A stretch of DNA of 35,975 nt from an uncultured Amphritea sp. Its GTDB lineage: Bacteria > Pseudomonadota > Gammaproteobacteria > Pseudomonadales > Balneatricaceae. The DNA is taken from the NCBI RefSeq assembly GCF_937127095.1, contig NZ_CAKZLP010000074.1, forward strand, positions 1 through 35,975. Direction: 5' to 3'. The translations under genes were made by a program, and so were the position numbers. Of the stretch, positions 23,641 through 32,182 are shown one piece after another (the first letter of the stretch is position 1; the number at the start of each line of letters is the position of its first letter). A model generated the notes under the pieces. That model made no database searches. It saw nothing but the letters and a program-made list of their open reading frames with translations, and was not told the DNA's origin.

Positions 23641-24525
23641 TTATTGCCTGAACTCAGCAAAGGCCTGCCATAACATCTTTGAAACCGGCCCTAAACTGCT
23701 TTTCTGGTTGCGCAATAGTCTGACCTCGCCGCTGATGGCGTATTCCATATCCTCAGGTTGCAATGCCACCAGCGTGCCACTGGCAAGCTCGTCCCTGATC
23801 ATATGTTCAGGTATAAATCCCCACCCCAGCCCCGCTAGTAACAGCTGTTTTAAGGTGTTGGCACTCTGGGTTTTCCAGGTTCGAACACCTTTAAGTAAAA
23901 TCAAATTCTCAGAATCAAATTCGAATGCGCTTTTCTCGATCACCAGGTGAACTTGGGATCTCAGTTGCCCGGTATTATTGACGACGGCACCCCCAAATAG
24001 CTCAGGCGAAGCGGCCAGTAGAATGGTGAACTCACCGATAGGCAGGGTATCAAGATCCCCTGCTGCATAGAGCGTTGGCCACCAGGGACTGATCGCCAGG
24101 TCCGCCTGGTCTTTATGCAGCAGCTCTAAGGCACCAAAACGGGTTTTTTCCATAATCTGAAACTCAGTATCCGGGTAGAGGCTATGACACCGTTTTAATA
24201 CGTCCAGCATCATTGAAGTTGGACAGGCGAGATCATAGGCAAAGCGTATCAGCGACTCGTTACCGTCTGCCAGATGCTGACCAAGTGAACTGAGCTGCTG
24301 TGCATTCAATAACAGTTCCTGAGCTTTGCTGTAAAATAATCGCCCTTCCTGCGTCAGACTCAGGCGGTAGCTGTCGCGGTTAAGTATCCTGAAACCATAC
24401 TCCTCTTCCAGTTTCTTTATGGCCATCGAGAGCGCTGGCTGAGTTTTGTGCAGACTGTCAGCGGCTCGTTTAAGCGTGCCATACTCGACAATACGGCTGA
24501 GGGTGAGCAGTTGTTCTAATGTCAT
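23641..24525 (-). CDS. LysR-family transcriptional regulator
   Basis: DNA-binding regulator of 294 residues. It has an N-terminal winged helix-turn-helix (about residues 1-60; GTLKRAADSLHKTQPALSMAIKKLEEEYG) and a linker helix. The effector-binding domain follows from about residue 90, with the typical segment RFGALELLHKDQADLAISPW. It lies upstream of vanA on the same strand but separated by 292 bp, and divergent from an RND efflux pair. LysR regulators commonly control the divergent gene, so the efflux operon is the more likely target and vanA the alternative. The inducer is unknown. Confidence 0.9.
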   Translation of the reverse strand: MTLEQLLTLSRIVEYGTLKRAADSLHKTQPALSMAIKKLEEEYGFRILNRDSYRLSLTQEGRLFYSKAQELLLNAQQLSSLGQHLADGNESLIRFAYDLACPTSMMLDVLKRCHSLYPDTEFQIMEKTRFGALELLHKDQADLAISPWWPTLYAAGDLDTLPIGEFTILLAASPELFGGAVVNNTGQLRSQVHLVIEKSAFEFDSENLILLKGVRTWKTQSANTLKQLLLAGLGWGFIPEHMIRDELASGTLVALQPEDMEYAISGEVRLLRNQKSSLGPVSKMLWQAFAEFRQ

Positions 24526-24529
24526 ATAA

Positions 24530-24572
24530 ATATAATTTAACTTGTTGGCAATATTATATGAATATAATTTAA
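24530..24572. promoter_or_regulatory. Repeated A/T boxes between the LysR gene and the efflux operon
   Basis: ATATAATTTAA occurs at 24530-24540 and again at 24562-24572, 32 bp apart (about three helical turns). The first copy abuts the LysR start codon. Such phased boxes in a divergent LysR promoter region are candidate binding sites. A/T richness makes a chance repeat possible. Bases 24573-24748 show no other signal I can support. Confidence 0.4.
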
Positions 24573-24748
24573 ACAGTTTTTGCCTTATCTTACACGTACT
24601 CAGTTTTTATCAGCTAAGTTTTATGCGTTAACACTCCCGGTCGCGAAGCGTTTATACACCAGCGCTTTTTCAGCTCTGGCGATATTCGTGATTCGGTTTC
24701 TCTCAGGTCGTTCTCGCCTGATATATCCAATTTTTGCAGAGGTTTACC

Positions 24749-25846
24749 ATGCCTGTTTTTCCCCGGTTATTCCCGCTAGTGTGCCTGGCAGTGCTGCTTG
24801 GACTAGCAGGTTGCAGCGACAATAATGAAGCAGCTGTTGTGCCGGACGTCGTGCGCCCGGCTAAAATTTTTCAGGTGACGGATAATGCGCTGGCAACGAT
24901 GCGCAACTTTCCCGCTGAAGTGGAGGCTAATGCCGATTCAAAACTGGCTTTCCGGGTGGGTGGTCAAGTGACTGAGTTTCCTATCAGGCCTGGTAACGAA
25001 GTGGAAAAAGGACAGCTACTGGCACGTCTGGACCCGACCGACTTTAAGTTAACCCTGGATGATCGTCAGGCGCGCTATGAGCTGGCGAAATCTCAGTTCG
25101 AGCGTTCACAGACAATGCTTGAACGTAAACTGATATCGGAATCCAGTTTTGATCAGGCTAAATCTGAACTACAGATCGCATTAGCATCGCTGAATGTGGC
25201 CAAAGCCGAGTTGGAGTATACCTACCTGCGCGCCCCTTTTTCCGGAAGTGTGGCAAAAGTGATGGTGGAGAAACACGAAAACATACAGGCTAAACAAACG
25301 ATTCTGGTACTGCAGACCCGGGATCAGGTGGATGTCTCCATTCAGATGCCTGAAAACATAATCTCGCGGATCAAAAAAGATACTGGCTATCAGCCAACGG
25401 TGACCTTTGATTCACACCCGGATAAGGCGTTTCCGGTGACAGTCAAGGAGTGGGATACCCAGCCAGATTCATCCACCCTGACCTATAAGGTGGTATTTTC
25501 GTTGTCGACTCCCGGCTCATTTAATGTGCTCCCAGGCATGGGGGCGAATATTCGTATTGACCTCTCTAAAGTAACGGAGATGAACGATGCCACCCTAATG
25601 CTGCCGCTGGGCGCGGTGTTTGCCGCTGAAGATGCACCATTATCCGCAGCGATAAGTTATGTCTGGAAAGTTGACCCGCAGAGTATGAAAGTACATCGGG
25701 CCGAGGTGAAAGTTGGTGAAATAAAAGAGCAGGGTATCGAAATCCTTAGTGGTATTCAGCCCGGTGACCAGGTGGTCTCCGTGGGCGTACATGCCCTGAT
25801 TGAAGGTCAGAAAATCCGTCCCTGGACGCGGGAAGGGGGGCTGTAA
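24749..25846 (+). CDS. RND efflux periplasmic adaptor lipoprotein (membrane fusion protein)
   Basis: Periplasmic adaptor of about 365 residues that links the RND pump to an outer-membrane channel. The N-terminus is a lipoprotein signal with lipobox LAGC (Cys22). The barrel and lipoyl segments (FRVGGQVTEFPIRPGNEVEKGQ and LRAPFSGSVAKVMVEKHENI) flank an alpha-hairpin rich in K, E and Q. The C-terminal membrane-proximal domain ends with EILSGIQPGDQVVSVGVHAL. I use ATG 24749 after an AGAGG site; the in-frame TTG 15 bases upstream is unlikely. Its stop overlaps the pump start by one base (TAATG). It is divergent from a LysR gene. No outer-membrane channel gene is in this operon. Confidence 0.92.
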   Translation: MPVFPRLFPLVCLAVLLGLAGCSDNNEAAVVPDVVRPAKIFQVTDNALATMRNFPAEVEANADSKLAFRVGGQVTEFPIRPGNEVEKGQLLARLDPTDFKLTLDDRQARYELAKSQFERSQTMLERKLISESSFDQAKSELQIALASLNVAKAELEYTYLRAPFSGSVAKVMVEKHENIQAKQTILVLQTRDQVDVSIQMPENIISRIKKDTGYQPTVTFDSHPDKAFPVTVKEWDTQPDSSTLTYKVVFSLSTPGSFNVLPGMGANIRIDLSKVTEMNDATLMLPLGAVFAAEDAPLSAAISYVWKVDPQSMKVHRAEVKVGEIKEQGIEILSGIQPGDQVVSVGVHALIEGQKIRPWTREGGL

Positions 25847-28800
25847 TGAAACTGACTGAATATTCGGTTAAACGTCCGGTTACCAGCTGGATGTTTGTGC
25901 TGTTGCTGCTGATCGGCGGCGCTGCTTCATACAATGGGTTGGGTCGGCTGGAGGACCCGGAATTTACCATCAAGATGGCGATGGTTACCACTTCATATCC
26001 CGGCGCCTCGCCGAAGCAGGTAGAGGAAGAGGTCAGCTATCCGATTGAAAATGCGATTCAACAACTGGCCTATGTCGATTATGTGACGTCCATCTCTTCG
26101 GCGGGTATGTCACAGATTATTGTCACAATGAAGAGTACCTATCGCAAAGAGGATCTGCGGCAGATCTGGGATGAGCTGCGCCGCAAGGTTAATGATCTGT
26201 CGCAGTCATTTCCTCCGGGGGTGCAGAGTCCCAGAGTCATTGATGAGTTTGGCGATGTCTACGGCGTGCTGCTGGCGGTCAATGGTGACGGTTACTCTTA
26301 CGAGGAGCTGAAGGATTATGTCGATCAGCTTCGCCGCGAGCTGGTGCTGGTTAAAGGTGTGGGTAAAGTCAGCGTAACCGGTGAGCAGCAAGAGGAGGTC
26401 GTGGTTGAGATCTCCCGCAATAAACTGGCTGCGCTGGGTATCCCTGCGTCCCGTATCTATCAGTTGCTGGAAACCCAGAATCAGGTTTCTGATTCGGGCA
26501 GTGTGAAGGTTGCCAGTGAGTATATTCGTCTGCATCCGTCCGGTGAGTTTAGTAGTGTAAAAGAGCTGGAGGGGCTGTTGATCTCAAACCCAAGTGCGTC
26601 TCAGTTGGTCTATCTGGGGGATGTCGCTACGGTTAGCCGCACCTATGCTGAAGTCCCGCAGAACATTATTAACTACAATAATCATCAGGCACTATTGCTG
26701 GGAATCTCGTTCAGTTCCGGTGTTAACGTGGTTGAAGTGGGGCAGTTGATTGATCAGCATATGGCTAAACTGGAGTATATCCGTCCGCTGGGAATGGAGG
26801 TTACCAGTGTCTATAACCAGCCTGCTGAAGTCGACAAATCGATGCAGAACTTTATGGTCAGTCTGGCAGAAGCGGTGGCTATCGTCATCGCAGTGCTACT
26901 GGTTTTTATGGGCCTGCGAAGCGGTATCCTGATCGGCATGGTGCTGTTGTTAACCGTGCTGGGTAGTTTTATCTTTATGAAGGTTTTCGCTATCGATCTG
27001 CAGCGCATCTCTCTGGGAGCGTTGATTATTGCCCTGGGTATGCTGGTCGATAATGCGATTGTGATTACGGAAGGCATTCTCATCGGCCTTAAAAAAGGCC
27101 AGACAAAACTTCAGGCAGCGATGGAGATCGCCAGCCAGACAAGTCTGCCATTACTCGGTGCAACGGTGATCGGGATTACCGCATTTGCCCCCATCGGGCT
27201 GTCTTCAGATGCCAGCGGTGAGTTTGCCGGTAGTCTGTTTTGGGTGTTACTTATCTCTCTGCTACTAAGTTGGGTGACCGCTATTACGCTGGTGCCCTTT
27301 TTTGCTGACCTGATGTTTACCGAAGGGAGTGGGTCCGGCTCCGATGATGAAGCGGATGCTGAACTTTATAAAGGCGCAATATTTACAGGTTATAAGGCGC
27401 TGCTAAATCTCTGTATGCGCTTTCGCATCCTCACCGTGATGCTGATGGTCACACTTTTAGTTGCTGCGGTGGTTGGTTTCGGTCAGGTTAAACAGTCTTT
27501 TTTTCCCGCGTCTAATACGCCGATGTTCTATCTGGATTACTGGCGCTTTCAGGGCTCAGATATTCGTGAAACACAGCATGACATTGAAACGATCCAAGCC
27601 TACCTGCTGCAGCAGGAACTGGTTGAGCAGGTGACCACCACCACCGGTCGGGGGGCTCCGCGTTTTATGCTCACCTATGCTCCGGAAAAATCCTATCCGG
27701 CGTATGGACAGTTGATTGTCCGGGTTAAAAATCGGGACTCTTTGCCCGCGGTGATGGCCAGCCTGCGGGACTACATGAGCAATAACTATCCTCAGGCTGA
27801 GTTTAAACTGAAACGGATGGAGATTGGGCCATCAACCGATGCCAAAATCGAGGCGCGTTTCTCTGGCCCTGAGCCCGACGTACTTCGTCATCTGGCGAAC
27901 CAGGCTGAAGCGGTGTTACATGCGGATGCGGGTGCTTTCAATATCCGTAATGACTGGCGTCAGCGGACTAAAGTTATCCGGCCGCAGTTTAATGAAGCGA
28001 TGGGCCGCCGGGTGGGTATCAGTAAACAGGATCTTGATGAGCTGTTGCTGACAACCTTTACCGGAGAGCGGGTTGGCCTGTATCGTGAGGGAACCCAGCT
28101 GCTGCCCATTATTGCCCGCGCGCCCATGGCCGAACGGCTGACCATTGATAGCCTGCCGGAACTGCAGATCTATAGCACAACGGCTGGCGCCTATATCCCT
28201 ATCACGCAGGTCACACATGGCTTTGATACCGATTGGGAGGATTCGCTGATTATCCGTCGTGACCGTAAACGGACGATTACGGTGATGGCTGATCCTGATG
28301 TGCTGGGGGATGAGACTGCCGCGACACTGTTGAGTCGGGTGCAACCGGCTATTGAGGCGATCTCTTTGCCACCAGGTTATACACTGGAGTGGGGCGGTGA
28401 GTATGAATCTTCCGCTGATGCCCAGGCGGCCCTGTTTGGTGGCTTACCGCTGGGATACCTGGGAATGTTCATAATCACGGTATTACTGTTTAACTCGGTG
28501 CGCGCGCCATTGGTGATCTGGGCGACCGTTCCCCTGGGGATAATTGGTGTATCGTTTGGTTTATTGCTTATGGGAGCGCCTTTTAGTTTTATGGCGCTGC
28601 TGGGGCTGTTAAGTCTGTCCGGGATGCTAATCAAAAACGGTATTGTGCTGGTGGACCAGATAAATCTTGAGTTGTCGCAAGGCAAAGATCCCTATCTGGC
28701 GGTGTTTCATTCTGCGATAAGTCGGGTGCGGCCGGTATCCATGGCGGCTATTACAACTATTCTGGGGATGATTCCATTGCTGTTCGATGTCTTTTTTGAG

Positions 28801-28929
28801 TCGATGGCGGTCACCATTATGTTTGGTTTGGGCTTTGCCACGATACTGACGTTGATCGTATTACCGGTGCTCTATACCCTGATCTATGGGATTCGTTATC
28901 AACCGCAGGCAACACCGCAGGCTAAATAA
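25846..28929 (+). CDS. RND efflux pump inner-membrane subunit (HAE1-like)
   Basis: Proton-driven multidrug-type efflux pump of 1027 residues. It has the usual two-fold layout: TM1 near residues 13-30, a large periplasmic loop, a TM bundle at about 335-500, a second loop and a second bundle at about 850-1010. The relay region of TM4 reads GMLVDNAIVITEG. Asp402 is present, but the second aspartate of the AcrB Asp-Asp pair is Asn403. The TM10 lysine is present (SGMLIKNGIVLVDQ, about Lys930). Substrates are unknown. A hydrophobic-compound or aromatic-acid role is suggested only by the vanillate genes nearby. It is translationally coupled to the adaptor gene. Confidence 0.92.
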   Translation: MKLTEYSVKRPVTSWMFVLLLLIGGAASYNGLGRLEDPEFTIKMAMVTTSYPGASPKQVEEEVSYPIENAIQQLAYVDYVTSISSAGMSQIIVTMKSTYRKEDLRQIWDELRRKVNDLSQSFPPGVQSPRVIDEFGDVYGVLLAVNGDGYSYEELKDYVDQLRRELVLVKGVGKVSVTGEQQEEVVVEISRNKLAALGIPASRIYQLLETQNQVSDSGSVKVASEYIRLHPSGEFSSVKELEGLLISNPSASQLVYLGDVATVSRTYAEVPQNIINYNNHQALLLGISFSSGVNVVEVGQLIDQHMAKLEYIRPLGMEVTSVYNQPAEVDKSMQNFMVSLAEAVAIVIAVLLVFMGLRSGILIGMVLLLTVLGSFIFMKVFAIDLQRISLGALIIALGMLVDNAIVITEGILIGLKKGQTKLQAAMEIASQTSLPLLGATVIGITAFAPIGLSSDASGEFAGSLFWVLLISLLLSWVTAITLVPFFADLMFTEGSGSGSDDEADAELYKGAIFTGYKALLNLCMRFRILTVMLMVTLLVAAVVGFGQVKQSFFPASNTPMFYLDYWRFQGSDIRETQHDIETIQAYLLQQELVEQVTTTTGRGAPRFMLTYAPEKSYPAYGQLIVRVKNRDSLPAVMASLRDYMSNNYPQAEFKLKRMEIGPSTDAKIEARFSGPEPDVLRHLANQAEAVLHADAGAFNIRNDWRQRTKVIRPQFNEAMGRRVGISKQDLDELLLTTFTGERVGLYREGTQLLPIIARAPMAERLTIDSLPELQIYSTTAGAYIPITQVTHGFDTDWEDSLIIRRDRKRTITVMADPDVLGDETAATLLSRVQPAIEAISLPPGYTLEWGGEYESSADAQAALFGGLPLGYLGMFIITVLLFNSVRAPLVIWATVPLGIIGVSFGLLLMGAPFSFMALLGLLSLSGMLIKNGIVLVDQINLELSQGKDPYLAVFHSAISRVRPVSMAAITTILGMIPLLFDVFFESMAVTIMFGLGFATILTLIVLPVLYTLIYGIRYQPQATPQAK

Positions 28930-28950
28930 TGCGTTGGCTGTGACGGTTGG

Positions 28951-28978
28951 ACATAAGCGCTGATACACGCGCTTATGT
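28951..28978. terminator. Perfect 10-bp hairpin after the RND operon
   Basis: ACATAAGCGC and GCGCTTATGT enclose an 8-nt loop, 21 bp after the pump stop. No T run follows on the plus strand, so termination strength is uncertain. It may serve both this operon and the convergent LuxR gene. Confidence 0.5.
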
Positions 28979-28980
28979 TC

Positions 28981-29050
28981 AGCTATTCAGAGGGGCTTAT
29001 TCAGACGAGCTTATTCAGACGAGCTTATTATGAAGAGCTTAGTCAGCACA
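28981..29050. repeat. Tandem 14-bp repeat (about five units)
   Basis: The unit GCTTATTCAGACGA occurs twice exactly (28995-29008, 29009-29022). Degenerate copies flank it: GCTATTCAGAGGG before, then GCTTATTATGAAGA (29023-29036) and GCTTAGTCAGCACA (29037-29050). It lies between the RND and LuxR genes and does not continue into either coding region. Confidence 0.7.
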
Positions 29051-29064
29051 GCTATACCGAACGG

Positions 29065-29853
29065 CTATTTATCGGAAATATCGTCCAGGAAGAGCGAAAA
29101 CAGCTCTGATTTGGAGTTGATCTCCAGCTTGCTGTAGAGGTTCTTGCAGTGAACTTTAGCGGTGCCGTGGGCGATGCCCAGCAGCTCGGCAATGGCGATT
29201 AAGGAGTAACCCCGGATAATCAGTATCGCTATCTCGCTTTCTCTTTCGGTTAACAGGCCGCCGCCGAAGTTTCTGAACACACTGGATATCTGCTCGTGGA
29301 TGATAGCGCTGGCTTGCTGCGAGGTTACCTGAGTGCTCTCAACGTTCTGCCAGTGCTTTCTGTAGGCGGAGATAACCAGCGGTGATATCGCATGTAGTTG
29401 CTGTCGTGTGGCGGTGGTCGCCGGGGTTTCGATAACGGTGAGCGAAATCTGTATCTGTGATTCTTTGTCCAGATTTATGATGAAAGCCGCTTCATCATAA
29501 CCCCGGTTGCAGTAATGCTCGGTGTAGTATGTACTTTCGAAAAAGTCATCCGGGGCGATCTCTTTGATAAAGTGTAAACCGGTTGGCAGGCCCGCTTTAA
29601 AGGCGTTATAGAACGGGTCGATCATATAGAAACCGTTCAGGTATTCATCCATTATTTTGTCAGTTAACAGGGTTGATTCAGGGGCTAGCAGAATCGTAGG
29701 ACGGCTGTTTTTGTGAAAGTGAATGACGAATACTGATTCACAAGGAGTTGCAGAGTTGATCAGACTGAGCAGGGCATGAGTAAACTCGTCTGTACCACTC
29801 GTATCGATCAGATTAGAGGCAAGCAGATATGCATTTTCTAAAGAATCTTCCAC
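29065..29853 (-). CDS. LuxR-family transcriptional regulator
   Basis: Regulator of 262 residues with a C-terminal LuxR/FixJ-type helix-turn-helix at about residues 198-255 (LTERESEIAILIIRGYSLIAIAELLGIAHGTAKVHCKNLYSKL). The N-terminal 180 residues do not show the conserved acyl-homoserine-lactone pocket residues I would look for. No receiver domain is visible, so this is a sensor domain of unknown ligand. It lies 162 bp downstream of, and on the same strand as, a YtcJ-type amidohydrolase gene. A porin and a Pot-type binding protein are beyond that. Similar stand-alone LuxR regulators control small-compound catabolic genes, so local control is likely but inferred. Confidence 0.85.
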   Translation of the reverse strand: MEDSLENAYLLASNLIDTSGTDEFTHALLSLINSATPCESVFVIHFHKNSRPTILLAPESTLLTDKIMDEYLNGFYMIDPFYNAFKAGLPTGLHFIKEIAPDDFFESTYYTEHYCNRGYDEAAFIINLDKESQIQISLTVIETPATTATRQQLHAISPLVISAYRKHWQNVESTQVTSQQASAIIHEQISSVFRNFGGGLLTERESEIAILIIRGYSLIAIAELLGIAHGTAKVHCKNLYSKLEINSKSELFSLFLDDISDK

Positions 29854-29971
29854 TCATACTTCCTTTGGGATTCTGACCTGACGGTGCTTAATAGATAGTG
29901 CTCAATAGTATATCTATTGGTGAGTTGTTGTCGAATGGGAATTCTGGCGGGCTGGGAAGGGCGCGAAACAG

Positions 29972-30000
29972 ATCAGCAAGCCTGTTGCAGACTTGCTGAT
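29972..30000 (-). terminator. Probable terminator after the amidohydrolase gene
   Basis: ATCAGCAAG (29972-29980) and CTTGCTGAT (29992-30000) form a perfect 9-bp stem with an 11-nt loop just past the amidohydrolase stop. On the minus strand CTGTTTCG follows. It separates that gene from the LuxR gene downstream. Confidence 0.6.
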
Positions 30001-30015
30001 GCAGCTATCAACGGG

Positions 30016-31647
30016 TCAGAGTGATACGTCCCGGTGTACCTCTTTACCGCCTAACAGGGTTAACAACACTTTAGTGTTTTCTATCGCGTAGGGGGAGATG
30101 GTATAGAGATTCTGATTGAGGATAATCAGGTCAGCAAATTTACCGACTGTTAAACTACCGGTGGTTTTTTCTCGCCAGGCTGTCCGTGCCGCATTGATGG
30201 TATAGCCTTTGAGTGCAGTGTCGATATCGATCCGGTATTGCGGGTTGTGCGCCGGTGAGTTTTGATTGGCTCCGGAAACCTGCCGGGTCAGTGCTGTCTG
30301 CATGATAGCAAAGGGATCAAAGGTACTCACACCCCAGTCACTGCTGAGTGCACAAACCATTCCCTGACGTACCAGCTCACCAATGGGGAAAATCTGACTG
30401 CAGCGCTCTTCACCCAGCATCTCCAGGGCGATCTTATCGTTATCCGGGTCTGGTTGTGCCCACAGTGGCTGCACATTGCCGTAAACCCCCAGTTGTTTGA
30501 AACGGGGAAAGTCTGAGGCGGTGACCAGCTGTATATGTGCCAGCTGGTGGCGGCTATCCCATGAACCATTCATCTGTTGGGCGTACTCAATACCATTCAA
30601 TGCTGCGTTAACCGCGCCATCACCGATGGTGTGAACATGCAGCTGGAACTTCTCTTTATCAAAGGCGGCAAAGAACTCATTAATCTGCGGCTGATCAAAC
30701 ATCAGCGCAGCGGTTGAGCCGGTATCACTGCGGGGTTCAAGCAAGGTAGCCGTACCGCTTTCCAGTACGCCGTCCAGGAAGAACTTCGCTGAGTGGAGTT
30801 TAACCATCTCATCAGCATAGGTTTCCCGCAGCGAGATAACCTCGCGCAGCTGTTCATCCAGCGGCAGGTGAGCAAATATTTTTGAGGTGGCCGCAACCCG
30901 TAACGAGAGCTGGCCACGCTGACGCAGCGTTTGGTAGTTTTCCATCGTTTTACGCGGGGCAACAGCATCCAGAATGCCGGTAATGCCGTGCTGGTTGAAT
31001 ACTTTGCAGTAGTGTTGCATCGCCTCGAAATACTCCTCGTCACTGAACGATGGGGAGAACCGGTTCATCGCCCAGATGGCATCTTCGTAGACATAGCCTT
31101 TAGGTGAGCCATCCGGGCAACGGGCATAACTACCGCTGGCAGGCTCCGGGGTCACTGCGGTGACACCGGCACGGCGGAACGCTTCGCTGTTCGCCCAGCC
31201 ACTGTGATAATCAAACGAGAAAATCAGCGCAGGACGTCCACCGGTCACCGCATCCAGTCGCTCTTTAGTGAGACTATTTTCGTTAAATATAGCCGGGTTA
31301 AAACCGATCCCTTTAATCCACTCTTTGTGCGGATTTTCCCTGCAAAACCGCTCAAGCTCATTGAGCAGGTCGTCCATTGTTTTCATCGCATGCAGCGAGA
31401 CGTAGTGAAAAAAGTCGGCACTGGTGGCCTGAAAGTGTAAGTGTGTATCCTGAAAACCAGGCAGCACCAACTGGCCCTGAGCATCAATTATCTGAGTGTT
31501 ATCATCGGCTAGCGCCCGAATATCAGCACTGCTGCCGACTGCGATGATTTTATCGCCATAGATTGCCAGCGCTTCGGCTTTCTCATTTATATCATCCATT
31601 GTATGGATGTTACCGTTGATGATTATCTTGTCTGCTATGTATGACAT
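30016..31647 (-). CDS. YtcJ-type amidohydrolase (amidohydrolase family 3)
   Basis: Metal-dependent hydrolase of 543 residues. The short N-terminal composite beta domain (IIINGNIHTMDD) leads into the barrel with the metal motif DTHLHF (His69, His71). Later segments include HVHTIGDGAVNAALNGIE, the HQLAHIQLV segment and ALSSDWGVSTFDPFAIMQTA. The C-terminus returns to the composite domain (GKFADLIILNQNLY). Family members act on amides, carbamates or formamide-like compounds, and substrates cannot be deduced. No good ribosome site precedes the ATG. It is divergent from the disrupted porin gene across about 300 bp. No signal peptide is visible, so it is presumably cytoplasmic. Confidence 0.9.
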   Translation of the reverse strand: MSYIADKIIINGNIHTMDDINEKAEALAIYGDKIIAVGSSADIRALADDNTQIIDAQGQLVLPGFQDTHLHFQATSADFFHYVSLHAMKTMDDLLNELERFCRENPHKEWIKGIGFNPAIFNENSLTKERLDAVTGGRPALIFSFDYHSGWANSEAFRRAGVTAVTPEPASGSYARCPDGSPKGYVYEDAIWAMNRFSPSFSDEEYFEAMQHYCKVFNQHGITGILDAVAPRKTMENYQTLRQRGQLSLRVAATSKIFAHLPLDEQLREVISLRETYADEMVKLHSAKFFLDGVLESGTATLLEPRSDTGSTAALMFDQPQINEFFAAFDKEKFQLHVHTIGDGAVNAALNGIEYAQQMNGSWDSRHQLAHIQLVTASDFPRFKQLGVYGNVQPLWAQPDPDNDKIALEMLGEERCSQIFPIGELVRQGMVCALSSDWGVSTFDPFAIMQTALTRQVSGANQNSPAHNPQYRIDIDTALKGYTINAARTAWREKTTGSLTVGKFADLIILNQNLYTISPYAIENTKVLLTLLGGKEVHRDVSL

Positions 31648-31948
31648 TAAATATATCCATTTTTATAGATGTGGACAAAAGGTATAGCTGTGGCTGTCAG
31701 AAAGTTAACCTCTGACTATTTATTATGTTTGCAATTATTATTTGAAAATATCTCTCATACATCTGTCACATTAACCCATTTAAATTCGGCAGGAATACCA
31801 CGTTAGGTATAGAAGGATGGCGGGTAGTTATAAATATTTTCACGACTTAGAAGTCACTATTTTTACAACTAATGAAATAGGGGTATACCGGCTTAAAAGA
31901 ATCTCTGAAATGATGATTGCATACTAAAAAAGAAAACGTGAGGGTGAC
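31648..31948. promoter_or_regulatory. Divergent control region, amidohydrolase / porin
   Basis: This 301-bp A/T-rich gap must hold both promoters. The clearest signal is an inverted repeat ATACC-N6-GGTAT (31795-31799 and 31806-31810). It lies roughly midway and is a candidate site for the LuxR regulator. I could not assign -35/-10 pairs with confidence. Confidence 0.4.
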
Positions 31949-32182
31949 ATGAAACATTTTAAATCTATTGCAGCTATCGGTTTGAGTCTTTTGTCGGTGT
32001 CGGGTCTGGCCCGGGCAGAGCTGGGTGCCAATGTGTCAGTATTGAGTGAATGGCGTAACCGCGGCGTCTCTATGACCAATGAATCGCTCGCCATTCAGGG
32101 GGGCATTGACTGGTACAATCAGAGTGGCCTGTTTGCCAGCGTCTGGGCCAGTAATGTTGACTTCTTCGCGAATTCAACTCCC

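Noticed and set aside
28995..29050. CRISPR array at the short tandem repeats
   Set aside because: Units are 14 bp head to tail with no unique spacers, and no cas genes are present.
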